DNA from: Candidatus Parvarchaeota archaeon
GTDB taxonomy: Archaea; Micrarchaeota; Micrarchaeia; Anstonellales; VGKX01
Assembly (NCBI GenBank): GCA_016866895.1
Contig: VGKX01000017.1
Location: 1 to 12,678 of the forward strand
Direction of reading: 5' to 3'
Length of the DNA stretch: 12,678 nucleotides
The translations under genes and the position numbers were made by a program. Of the stretch, positions 1 to 7,491 are shown piece after piece (positions within the stretch are counted from its first letter, which is position 1; each line of letters opens with the position of its first letter). The notes beneath the pieces were generated by a model. That model saw nothing but the letters and a program-made list of their open reading frames with translations, did no database searches and was not told the origin of the DNA.

Positions 1-1
1 C

Positions 2-88
2 GAGTATGAAACTGAACGGGACTGGTTTGCTGCAACATGCAAGAAGGCAAGGGCAAACCCGCGTGAGGTGCTTAGGGCCTTTGGCTGA
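2..88 (+). CDS. C-terminal end of an unidentified protein (partial)
   Basis: An open frame enters from the left edge and stops at TGA 86-88. It encodes 28 residues ending in ARANPREVLRAFG, rich in Arg, Lys and Glu with a Trp and a Cys. The codons (GCA, AGG, GGC) match the native plus-strand genes of the window, so it is probably the true end of a gene whose body lies outside. No family can be assigned from this tail. The following 300 bases are AT-rich and hold the promoter of the next gene, so the two are not an obvious operon. Confidence 0.6.
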   Translation, partial: EYETERDWFAATCKKARANPREVLRAFG

Positions 89-177
89 AAAACTTGACAA
101 ATGTCGTATTTCTCACAAAAAACAACACAAAATCGAGCATTTGGCGTATCAAAGTTAGGCAAAAAACGTAATTCAAT

Positions 178-197
178 CAAATATTTATAAATATTTG
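178..197. promoter_or_regulatory. 20-bp perfect AT-rich palindrome upstream of the S-layer promoter
   Basis: The 20 bases from C178 to G197 equal their own reverse complement, with TTTATAAA at the centre. The palindrome ends 19 bases before the TATA box at 217-224. That is where an archaeal activator or a second TBP-binding site could sit. It may be a dimeric regulator site or an alternative TATA element; the sequence cannot say which. Confidence 0.4.
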
Positions 198-216
198 TTT
201 CTATATAAGCAAAACC

Positions 217-224
217 TTTAAATA
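217..224 (+). promoter_or_regulatory. TATA box of the S-layer gene
   Basis: TTTAAATA, the archaeal consensus, lies in an AT-rich stretch. With the usual spacing of about 25-27 bases, transcription would start near 245-250, giving a leader of roughly 150 nt before the ATG at 399. That is long for an archaeal mRNA. A second TATA-like run, TATATAAG, lies at 203-210. Confidence 0.55.
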
Positions 225-324
225 GCCTAAGAAATTAACTCCTCTGTAAAGTCTTGGCTAAAAAAGGTGCTATACCTGCAATATGCCAAAAGGCTTTGAT
301 ACAGTTTGGGGCACAAGGAAAAAA

Positions 325-375
325 GTCCGCCATCAATAGTCATCTTACAGGTGCCCTGGAAATAGGGTGGCGGAC
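325..375 (+). promoter_or_regulatory. Stem-loop in the S-layer mRNA leader
   Basis: The arm GTCCGCCATC (325-334) pairs with GGTGGCGGAC (366-375) over 10 bp including one G-U pair, enclosing a 31-nt loop that contains a smaller CAGG/CCTG hairpin. The stem ends 12 nt before the ribosome site GAGGTGA at 388-394. It is far more stable than the AT-rich surroundings. A role in mRNA stability, translation control or ligand sensing is inference. Confidence 0.5.
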
Positions 376-398
376 AGCAAAAAAATTGAGGTGAAGAT

Positions 399-3011
399 AT
401 GAAAGGAGTGAACGTCAAGAAAATTGCTGCACTTGCGGCCGGCACATTGATGCTTGGCGCATCTGTTGCAGTTGCTGACGTCGTTTACGGCAATGTACAG
501 CTTGTTGACCAGACAGGCCAACCGGTTGTCAAAGTCGTAGTCGGCGAAAAGGCAGCGGCATCAGACGGTGTGGCAGCAGCAAACATTGCAGCTGCAATTG
601 CCAACATGGCATACAAGAGCTCGACATTGACCGCATCAGTGACAGGCGCATCAACATGCGCTGTTGCAGGCGGGACAGGCTCTGGTGCTGGCACCTGCGC
701 AGTGACAAACAAGAAGGCAGTTCTTGAAGTCACAATACCGGGTGTGATTGGCGGCGCATACCAGTTCTCGACGCTTGTCAACGACTATGTTGACAGGACA
801 ATTGGGAACAGGGTCAAGGTGAACAGCGAGGACACGTACACTGGCACGACAACAACAAACGACCAGCAGGACGACATTGTCCCATTCAGGTTCACAACCT
901 TGTCAAGCCTGCAGGCAGTGTACAAAATCACTGGCAGCAGCTTCAATGCGTTTGCAACAGCAACCGTGCAGGACCCCAAAGCAGCAAAGTCCTACACAGA
1001 GCAGCAGACATTGTACGTTGGCGCGCAGGGCATTTACAAGAGGCTTGCAGCAGGCCCAGTTTCAAGGTACTCTGGTATCTTGTACCAAGTCCGCTTCACA
1101 AATGACGATTACGGACTTGCATACTGCACTGCATCTGCAACCACAAACGACTCAGCCTGCCAGTCTTCGGACAGGACCCTGAACCACCGCGTCCCAATCA
1201 AGTTCCTGGGCAGCGAGTGGAGGATTTCAGACTTGCAGCCAGCGGTTACGACAACGACACACGCCCAGTACCCAATCAGTGGCGGCTCAATGAAACTAGC
1301 AAAGGAGTCTGCCTACAAGATTGTGAACATCGGCGAGTCGCTTGACGCAGGCGAGGTGAAAGTCAAGCTGTCGGACATATCAGTTGCCACAGGCTCTGCA
1401 AACGACCACTATGCCATTATTGACATATTGGACGCAAACGGTGCAGTGCTCGCGCAGCAGCAGATATTGCCAGGCTCTACATACACCTACACGACACCAA
1501 GCGGAAAATCCACAAGGATTCACGTCTACCAGACATCACCTGGTTTCACATTGAATGCAAAGTGGGCTGAAATGGCAGTGTACTCTGACGAGCTTACGCT
1601 GACTGACGGCCAGAAAATCAATGATGACAACAAGGAGTGGAAGACGGAGCTTCTGTGGAAGAACCGCGACACGACCAACGGCGGCATTTCAGCATTGAGG
1701 GAAATCCTTGTTTACACAGACCACTCAAACGTAATAAACAAGGACTTTGCCAAAGGCGATGCAGTGTCCATAATCAAGAGCCCATCAGTGTTCAGCCTGT
1801 CATTTGACGGCATTGACCTTGGTGACTCTGACTATGACACGCTGACATTCACCATTGACAACAATGCAAACCCGTTGACGGTCTCAAACCTGTCCAACAC
1901 AATGGCTGGCGGTGAAACCTGTGCGACAACTTCTACCTCAGGCACAAAGCTCATCAGAATAAACTCTGGTGTTGCAAATGCATTTACTATTGAGGGAGGA
2001 AACCAGACGGCAACAGGCGGTTCGTACTCTACAGACACAATGTACTACGACCCTGTCAACTCGAGGATGTTCTTCAAGTCTTCGTCATCTGTTGACTGTT
2101 ACTACTTTGCTTATGGTGGTGTGAACGCTACACTTGCATGGACAGGTGAAAAAGACGAAACTTTCGTTCAATACAAGACCGTCGGCACAATTGGCGACAG
2201 AACCTCTGGTGGTTCATTCAGTCTTAACAGGACCGGAACAGGTAATGTTGAGATTAGAATCTACGAAGACGCAGGCAGATACAACAACACTGCAAACGCG
2301 GTTGCGACAATGAACTTCACTGCGGCAAACAGCTCTGGAAGCTGGACATTCAAGCCCTCATCAAGTTCAACAGGGCTTGTGACATTTGACAGCAGCTCAA
2401 CCTGGTCTGCAGACGCTGCCACAAACGAGGAAGCGCCATACATGACTGACAGGGGCACTCTGTTCCAGTCAATGTCAACAGACACTGTCCAGTTTGCAAC
2501 AGCAAAGAAGTACGGCAACCTAAAATGGACCTTGTCGGCAGCAGGTGAAGCAGTTGCAGACGCGTCCTTGACAACCCTTGCAGAAGGCGAGTCCAAGGAA
2601 CTGACCGGCGGAGTGAAAATCAAGGTGAAGGAAATCACCCAGACAGTCGGCTCATGCACAGCCACTGGCTCTGGTGCACCAACCTGCACTGTTGACTCAA
2701 CCGGCGTAAGCGCTGTAATCCTGCCAAACAACGCAGCCTCAGTGGAAGTAACAGAGCCATACAAGCTCACATCAAACCTTGTGGTGCTTGACTCTGATGC
2801 GGGCTCATCAGGCAGCTACATCACAGTAGGCGGCCCATTGGTCAACTCTGTGACAAGGGACTTGCTTGAGGGCAGCGATGTTGACTTCCAGGCAACAAAT
2901 GTCGTTGTGAAGGAAATCGGCAGCAACAAGATTGTTGTGGCTGGTTGGTCTGCAGACGACACCATTGAAGCGGCAAATGAATTCGTTGCAGCACTGAGCA
3001 GCTCCCAGTAA
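399..3011 (+). CDS. S-layer protein, MJ0822-like family
   Basis: This 870-residue protein probably forms the paracrystalline cell-surface coat. A signal peptide covers residues 1-26, with cleavage after AVA. It is followed by the S-layer N-domain signature around residues 43-70 (VVVGEKAAASDGVAAANIA). The middle contains the family-typical VPIKFLGSEWRISDL segment. The C-terminus carries the matching S-layer C-domain end, KIVVAGWSADDTIEAANEF. The start is fixed by GAGGTGA at 388-394, five bases before the ATG. Seven of its eight N-glycosylation sequons crowd between N497 and N644. The eight visible Cys fall mostly in pairs, including C87/C100 and C753/C763 in two similar Gly-rich hairpin segments near the two ends. 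The gene is flanked by its own promoter and terminator, so it is probably monocistronic and highly expressed. Family call is firm; lattice function is known for the family. Confidence 0.9.
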   Translation: MKGVNVKKIAALAAGTLMLGASVAVADVVYGNVQLVDQTGQPVVKVVVGEKAAASDGVAAANIAAAIANMAYKSSTLTASVTGASTCAVAGGTGSGAGTCAVTNKKAVLEVTIPGVIGGAYQFSTLVNDYVDRTIGNRVKVNSEDTYTGTTTTNDQQDDIVPFRFTTLSSLQAVYKITGSSFNAFATATVQDPKAAKSYTEQQTLYVGAQGIYKRLAAGPVSRYSGILYQVRFTNDDYGLAYCTASATTNDSACQSSDRTLNHRVPIKFLGSEWRISDLQPAVTTTTHAQYPISGGSMKLAKESAYKIVNIGESLDAGEVKVKLSDISVATGSANDHYAIIDILDANGAVLAQQQILPGSTYTYTTPSGKSTRIHVYQTSPGFTLNAKWAEMAVYSDELTLTDGQKINDDNKEWKTELLWKNRDTTNGGISALREILVYTDHSNVINKDFAKGDAVSIIKSPSVFSLSFDGIDLGDSDYDTLTFTIDNNANPLTVSNLSNTMAGGETCATTSTSGTKLIRINSGVANAFTIEGGNQTATGGSYSTDTMYYDPVNSRMFFKSSSSVDCYYFAYGGVNATLAWTGEKDETFVQYKTVGTIGDRTSGGSFSLNRTGTGNVEIRIYEDAGRYNNTANAVATMNFTAANSSGSWTFKPSSSSTGLVTFDSSSTWSADAATNEEAPYMTDRGTLFQSMSTDTVQFATAKKYGNLKWTLSAAGEAVADASLTTLAEGESKELTGGVKIKVKEITQTVGSCTATGSGAPTCTVDSTGVSAVILPNNAASVEVTEPYKLTSNLVVLDSDAGSSGSYITVGGPLVNSVTRDLLEGSDVDFQATNVVVKEIGSNKIVVAGWSADDTIEAANEFVAALSSSQ

Positions 3012-3031
3012 ATCTTTAGGTAAAACCCAAC

Positions 3032-3112
3032 GGCCCGGATTTTTTCGCCGGGCCAAAGGGATTTTTCCAAAGGATTTACGCCCCTTTTTTTCTTTTTCTT
3101 TTCTCTTTTTTC
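3032..3112 (+). terminator. Hairpin plus T-tracts ending the S-layer transcript
   Basis: GGCCCGG (3032-3038) pairs perfectly with CCGGGCC (3048-3054) around a T-rich 9-nt loop. It is followed about 30 bases later by pyrimidine-rich T-tracts at 3085-3112. Archaeal RNA polymerase terminates on such T-tracts. The hairpin may also protect the mRNA 3' end. Confidence 0.7.
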
Positions 3113-3135
3113 CAATTTATCTTGATGCTTTTTTG

Positions 3136-3321
3136 ATGCCTAACCTCCTTCATATCCAAACAACCCAAAATCATTTGGAAAATGCCAGGAAACCCAAGAC
3201 CTTCAGGCTCTACACAGTAAAGAAAAAGCCAGATTCAAAAATCCAGGCCCATTCACCTCTGCCTTATGGCTTGTGCCTTGTAGTTGCACGCAACGATAAG
3301 AAAGCCAAAAAAGGCAAATAA
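3136..3321 (+). CDS. Possible small basic protein, unrecognised
   Basis: This frame encodes 61 residues from ATG 3136 and ends in the Lys-rich tail ARNDKKAKKGK. There is no ribosome site before the ATG. An AT-rich TATA-like stretch at 3113-3120 lies only about 20 bases upstream, so a leaderless start is possible but not convincing. The codons are compatible with coding. No family is recognised, no membrane segment is seen, and the basic tail would suit nucleic-acid binding. It may be a chance frame in an otherwise gene-free 490-base stretch between the S-layer terminator and the next gene. Confidence 0.3.
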   Translation: MPNLLHIQTTQNHLENARKPKTFRLYTVKKKPDSKIQAHSPLPYGLCLVVARNDKKAKKGK

Positions 3322-3460
3322 AAAACAAATCCGTGCTTTTGGCTTCACAGGGAGGCTGTGCACGTGGGCCGTGGGTTTGCAGTTAAAACGAAAAAATGCA
3401 AGCAAAAAGGCCAGTTAATTCGCGCAGGCTCCATTCTTCTTCTGCACCAAATTTTTCCGC

Positions 3461-3502
3461 CTTATTTAGCAATATATTTAAAACAATCCATCCAAAAGGA
3501 GA
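3461..3502 (+). promoter_or_regulatory. Promoter and ribosome site of the secreted Cys-protein gene
   Basis: TATA-like TTATTTA (3462-3468) and TATATTTAAA (3473-3482) precede AAAGGAGA (3495-3502), which sits two bases before ATG 3505. The first box would give a start near 3490-3495, leaving a very short leader. These signals decide for 3505 over the in-frame GTG codons at 3358 and 3364. Confidence 0.45.
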
Positions 3503-3504
3503 TT

Positions 3505-5661
3505 ATGCGACCAAGGCCATTCCTGCTTTTTGCCCTTATTGTGCTTGCCACAAGCTCCGGGCTTTTTGCGTTTGATGCAAAGGACTACCTTTACAATGGC
3601 GAGGACGAATCCTCAATTTCAACTTCATCTTTCTCGGTAGGCGCTGATTCGTATTCCCTTGTTTCCTATGGGGGCAGCGAGACTTTCCTCCTAAAAAACG
3701 GGGAATTTGTGAAAAACAGGGCTGAAGTCGAAAGCGCAATACGGGCAAATTTCATAAAAAGCTACTTTCCTTCGCCTGCTGAAATTGACGAGCTGAGGGT
3801 GCTTGGCAAAAAATTCAACGAAAGCAGGAACGCCAAGACCCCCTACGGCGAGCGGGGGGCTGAAGGCCTTTGTGCCCAGTTCACAGGGCAGCTAAACAGG
3901 GAGTGCAATGACCCGGTTTCCTGCCAGGTTTCCTGCTCTGCCCTGCCAGACTTATGCGGCAGGGGCTTTGGCGACAGCACACAGGTCAACTACAACGGCA
4001 AAACAGAATTTCTGGGCAATGTATTTGCAAACATCCTTACCGACTTTGCGCTAGGCAGGGTGGCGCTTGACAAGCAGGCAAGCATTTACTTTAGGGAAGT
4101 AAACTCGCTAAATGAGTCAAACATAATCACCAAGCTTGATTCGATGGCCTCTGCAATCTCGGCAATGGATGCGACTGCAAAAAAGATGAAGACAACCCTG
4201 CTTCGGGCAGGGTGGGGCGACTACCAGGTTGTTGCCCGCCAATCCCAGTGCATTGCAGGCAAGCATTGCGACGTGTGCGAGACTTGCATTAGCATCTGCC
4301 CCTACGTGCCTTATGATTTTGCGTCCCTTGGCACTGCGCTGCAGAAAATCAACGGCTACAAGGCAAGGGCAGTCCCGCTTGCAAAGCTGCCGACAATATC
4401 AGACCAGATAATCACAAAAACCGAGGAGCGCATCAAGTACAAGGCAGACACGGCAACCTCGGGCGACTACTCAATCAGGTTCGAGGCAATCAAAAAGCGC
4501 TACAGGAACGTTTCGCAGGAGGCAAGCGAGGTGCGCTCTGTAGTAAAAAACTCAAACTTTTCCGCAGCCCTCTCATCCTGGGAGGCAAAAACCCAGGCAA
4601 TAGAGAAAAAAATCAAGGATTTTGAATTTGGCGGCCTTGACCTCCTTATAAAAGGCTACGAATCGGACGCGCAAAAAGTCGCGGCTCTTCTTAACTCAAC
4701 CAAGCGGCCCTATATGCAGGCCACTGATGCGCAACACTCGACAAATGCGCTTCTCATCAGGGCCGAGTGGAGGCTTGACCGCTCAAACAAGGCCGCTGTG
4801 GACACATTCAAAGCACTCAAGGCAACGCAGACAAAGTATGACTCAAACTTCAACCCGCCATACACAAAGGCAGAATATGCGACCATAACGGGAAACTATG
4901 AGCAGCTGGAATCAAAGGCGCAAAAGCTTATAGACTCATTCTCCTTTTCCGGCAACACGATATACGTCTTTGTCGGCAACATTGTCAGGGTAACCGTCAA
5001 CGGAGTTCTTGGGCTTACAAGTGGAATCTGGCCTGTAAACTACAAGACAAGGCAAATTTACGCGGCATACATTCCCCCGATAGTCCTTCTTGTCGCAGAT
5101 TTTTCCTTCATTTCCCTTGCAATACTTGTGTTTGTGGCAGTTATTGTGAAATACAAGCACGTGTTTTCGCAGCGGACCGTATTTCTTGGCTGGAGCGCGG
5201 TGCTGCTTATCCTAATAGGCATCCTGCTTGCGGCAACTGTCGGCATGTTTCTGATAATGAACCAGGCCGCCACCTCGACTTCGTTTGACGACTTTTTCTA
5301 CGAGGTGACCTCAAGCAACAGGGCAATCATCCTTCGCGACTATGCCAATTCGACGCAGGCAGGCCAGGGCGCTATTGACTCTTGCGCATCCAAGATTTCA
5401 AAGCAGCTGTACTCTGAGCTTAGGAAAAACACCACCTCATACTCCCTCAACGGAAATCAATGCATCAGGCCCGGCTCAACAACGCCCATCTCTTCTGATG
5501 CCTGCTTTGAGCAGTTCATTGACCTGCCAGTTTTCCACCTCAAGCAAAGCGCAAAGAACCAAACACCCATATTTTCTGTTGTCTACAAGAAAGAGGCCCT
5601 GATATCAGGGGATGTGCGGTATCTTGAGGACTGCCAGGTGGCGCAGGTGCTGGTGAAATAA
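3505..5661 (+). CDS. Secreted/membrane protein with ferredoxin-type Cys motif and C-terminal four-Cys domain
   Basis: The protein has 718 residues and no recognised family. In order it shows a signal peptide (1-22, cleavage after GLFA), a first Cys group (C123, C134, C140, C144, C151), and a second group C249, C255, C258, C261, C265. The last four read CDVCETCISICP, an exact C-x2-C-x2-C-x3-C-P ferredoxin-type [4Fe-4S] signature. A long charged, helix-prone region (about 300-500) follows, then hydrophobic segments near 523-548 and 558-585. The C-terminal domain (about 590-718) has Cys at 627, 653, 667 and 710. The N-terminal part should lie outside the membrane, where iron-sulfur clusters are rare, so disulfides are an alternative. 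Fifty bases separate it from the next gene, whose product repeats the C-terminal domain. The longer in-frame start at 3358 was rejected because it buries the signal peptide. Confidence 0.8.
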   Translation: MRPRPFLLFALIVLATSSGLFAFDAKDYLYNGEDESSISTSSFSVGADSYSLVSYGGSETFLLKNGEFVKNRAEVESAIRANFIKSYFPSPAEIDELRVLGKKFNESRNAKTPYGERGAEGLCAQFTGQLNRECNDPVSCQVSCSALPDLCGRGFGDSTQVNYNGKTEFLGNVFANILTDFALGRVALDKQASIYFREVNSLNESNIITKLDSMASAISAMDATAKKMKTTLLRAGWGDYQVVARQSQCIAGKHCDVCETCISICPYVPYDFASLGTALQKINGYKARAVPLAKLPTISDQIITKTEERIKYKADTATSGDYSIRFEAIKKRYRNVSQEASEVRSVVKNSNFSAALSSWEAKTQAIEKKIKDFEFGGLDLLIKGYESDAQKVAALLNSTKRPYMQATDAQHSTNALLIRAEWRLDRSNKAAVDTFKALKATQTKYDSNFNPPYTKAEYATITGNYEQLESKAQKLIDSFSFSGNTIYVFVGNIVRVTVNGVLGLTSGIWPVNYKTRQIYAAYIPPIVLLVADFSFISLAILVFVAVIVKYKHVFSQRTVFLGWSAVLLILIGILLAATVGMFLIMNQAATSTSFDDFFYEVTSSNRAIILRDYANSTQAGQGAIDSCASKISKQLYSELRKNTTSYSLNGNQCIRPGSTTPISSDACFEQFIDLPVFHLKQSAKNQTPIFSVVYKKEALISGDVRYLEDCQVAQVLVK

Positions 5662-5711
5662 GCCGCCCATGGCTCAAAACTCCCCCCACACCTCCAACCG
5701 GGGTTTTTCGT

Positions 5712-6197
5712 ATGAAGCTTTCTGACAGGCAAAAAAATTCCGCAGTGCTCATTCTTGCCGCACTTGTGCTTGCCCTCTCCATATATGTTTTTCTGCCGCA
5801 CCTGTTTTACACGTCGGATTTTGGAGCCAGGACTACGGGCAAGGCCTTTTTTGAGTCAATTTCAAACAAAAGCCAGCTTGCACTTGTTTTTGACCTTTCC
5901 TCAGTCCAGGCACAGTCATCCTACCAGGACAGGCTTTTGCAGTGCGGTGTGGGCCTGGCAGGCTCAAGTGGCCTAAATACATTCAACAAGACAATCTATG
6001 CAATTGAAGGCGACAAGTGCACAACCGACTCTGGCGTGAAAAGCAGCCAGGAGTGCTATTATTCAATCAGAAACATGCCGCTAATCAGGCTCCAAGGCGG
6101 CTTGATTGACGCAACCGAGTTTTACCAAAACGCAATGATTATCTCGATTTCTTCCTCTTACAATGGCTCGTGCAGCCTGAACCTCAAGGTAGCTTGA
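5712..6197 (+). CDS. Membrane-anchored four-Cys domain protein, paralogue of the upstream C-terminal domain
   Basis: The 161-residue protein has one N-terminal membrane segment (about 10-28), then an external domain with Cys at 78, 103, 115 and 154. It matches the last 130 residues of the preceding protein: an FF..I(S)S start, C-x24/25-C, C-x11/13-C, the NMPLIRL versus DLPVFHL segment, and a final Cys followed by a short beta-like end (LKVA versus VLVK). The two genes are 50 bases apart and likely co-transcribed, suggesting that the products sit side by side in the membrane and may pair. The ribosome site is weak (GGGG near 5700). A 7-bp inverted repeat (6197-6203 with 6221-6227) follows the stop. 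No named family is recognised. Confidence 0.75.
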   Translation: MKLSDRQKNSAVLILAALVLALSIYVFLPHLFYTSDFGARTTGKAFFESISNKSQLALVFDLSSVQAQSSYQDRLLQCGVGLAGSSGLNTFNKTIYAIEGDKCTTDSGVKSSQECYYSIRNMPLIRLQGGLIDATEFYQNAMIISISSSYNGSCSLNLKVA

Positions 6198-6270
6198 TAG
6201 TTTATTGCACGCAGGCCGGCAAACTATTTCTTCGCTAGTCAGCCTTTTCAATCAAGCATTAAGCTTAGGC

Positions 6271-6277
6271 TTTAAAT
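6271..6277 (+). promoter_or_regulatory. TATA box of tyrS, leaderless configuration
   Basis: TTTAAAT is centred 27 bases before ATG 6301 and there is no ribosome site between them. This spacing puts the transcription start at or next to the start codon, so the mRNA is probably leaderless. Confidence 0.65.
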
Positions 6278-6300
6278 CCTAGCCGTGCAAAATCAAACCC

Positions 6301-7407
6301 ATGGACATAGAAAGAAAGATTGAGCTTGCCGCAAGAAAGCCGGTTTCAGAAGTCATAACCCGCGATGAGCTGCGCCAGGTTTTTGAGGCACATGCCCACC
6401 CAAAGCACTACATCGGCTTTGAGATTTCAGGCAGTGTGCACCTTGGAAGCGGCCTTATGACTGCCCTGAAAATAAGGGATTTGCTTGAGGCAGGTGTCAA
6501 GCCAACAATTTTCCTTGCAGACTACCACTCCTGGATTAACGGAAAGCTTGGCGGCGACTTGGAGCAAATAAGGGCGGTGGCGCAGGGTTATTTCAAGTCT
6601 GCCTTTGTCTCCCTTGGCCTTGAGGAAGGCAAGGTCAATTACGTTCTTGCCTCGCAGCTTTACGACAATGATTACTGGGCAGATGTGCTTGCGATTTCAA
6701 AATCAACTACAATTGCCCGCATGCTTCGCTGCACAACCATAATGGGCAGGACTGCTGCTGAGGCAACCTACTGCTCGTCAACGCTTTACCCTGCCATGCA
6801 GGCGGCAGACATTTTTGCCCTTGGCGTGCAGATTGCTCACTCTGGCACTGACCAGCGCAAAGTCCACATGCTTGCGCGCGAGTGCGCTGATAAGCTTGGG
6901 GCAAAATCCGGAAAATCCGGCAGTGTGCAAAAGCCTGTTGCAATACACGGTCACTTGCTTATGGGCCTGCAGGGGCCAACCAAGATGGGCTTTGAGCAAA
7001 ACGAAAAGGAGGACATTGAAATTTCCTCCAAAATGAGCAAGTCCAAGCCAGAAACATGCATCTACATCCATGATTCCGAAGATGAAATAAAAAAGAAGAT
7101 TTCCAAGGCCTACTGCCCTGAAAAACAGGTTGAGAACAATCCAATAATAGAGCTTGCCGAGTATGCAGTAATGCGCGATGGCAAAAGCGCACTTGAAATC
7201 TCCAGGCCGGCAAAATTCGGCGGCGACATAATCTTTGCAACAGTTGAAGAGTTGAAGGGCGCATATTCCCAGGGCAAGCTGCACCCAATGGACCTAAAGG
7301 CAGGTGTTGGCGATGCCCTTGCCAAACTTCTCAAGCCAAGCCGCGACTACTTTGCAAAAAGGCCGGAGCTAATCGAGCAGGTGCAACAAGCTAAAGTGAG
7401 CAGATAA
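6301..7407 (+). CDS. tyrS: Tyrosyl-tRNA synthetase, archaeal type
   Basis: This cytoplasmic class I enzyme charges tRNA-Tyr with tyrosine using ATP. At 368 residues it is slightly longer than the Methanocaldococcus enzyme. The HIGH-type motif is HLGSG (47-51) and the second motif is a full KMSKS (244-248). The tyrosine pocket residues known from M. jannaschii (Tyr32, Tyr151, Gln155, Asp158, Gln173) appear as Tyr37, Tyr163, Gln167, Asp170 and Gln185. The segment LADYHSWINGKLGGD is typical of archaeal TyrRS and argues against TrpRS. The C-terminal region has the usual KAYCP and KFGGD blocks. Its own TATA box fixes the start as a leaderless ATG. The last 20 bases, including the stop, are repeated 24 bases downstream. 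The next gene converges on it. Confidence 0.95.
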   Translation: MDIERKIELAARKPVSEVITRDELRQVFEAHAHPKHYIGFEISGSVHLGSGLMTALKIRDLLEAGVKPTIFLADYHSWINGKLGGDLEQIRAVAQGYFKSAFVSLGLEEGKVNYVLASQLYDNDYWADVLAISKSTTIARMLRCTTIMGRTAAEATYCSSTLYPAMQAADIFALGVQIAHSGTDQRKVHMLARECADKLGAKSGKSGSVQKPVAIHGHLLMGLQGPTKMGFEQNEKEDIEISSKMSKSKPETCIYIHDSEDEIKKKISKAYCPEKQVENNPIIELAEYAVMRDGKSALEISRPAKFGGDIIFATVEELKGAYSQGKLHPMDLKAGVGDALAKLLKPSRDYFAKRPELIEQVQQAKVSR

Positions 7408-7431
7408 TCGGAAGCAAAAGTGAGCAGGTAA
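7388..7431 (+). repeat. 24-bp tandem repeat across the tyrS stop codon
   Basis: Bases 7388-7407 and 7412-7431 are 20-base copies with 18 matches, at a period of 24 bases (eight codons). Both copies end in an in-frame TAA, so the second encodes AKVSR plus stop again. It looks like a short tandem duplication. Confidence 0.7.
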
Positions 7432-7444
7432 AACGCAGAAGACG

Positions 7445-7450
7445 AAAAAA
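7445..7450 (-). terminator. T-tract downstream of the GNAT gene
   Basis: Read on the minus strand this is a run of six T within a pyrimidine-rich stretch (about 7443-7456), some 40 bases after the acetyltransferase stop codon. That suits archaeal T-tract termination. Confidence 0.35.
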
Positions 7451-7491
7451 GAAACTTGGTGGCGGAAGAGCAAAAGACTTGCTGAAGTAAA

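Noticed and set aside
2261..2770. 169-codon minus-strand frame
   Set aside because: Antisense shadow of the S-layer gene.
3358..3504. In-frame extension of the 718-residue protein to GTG 3358 or 3364, with GGAGG at 3351-3355
   Set aside because: It would place 47-49 residues before a clean signal peptide, while ATG 3505 has AAAGGAGA and a promoter directly upstream. GGAGG also lies in the loop of a small CACAG/CTGTG hairpin.
6778..7284. 168-codon minus-strand frame
   Set aside because: Antisense shadow of tyrS.
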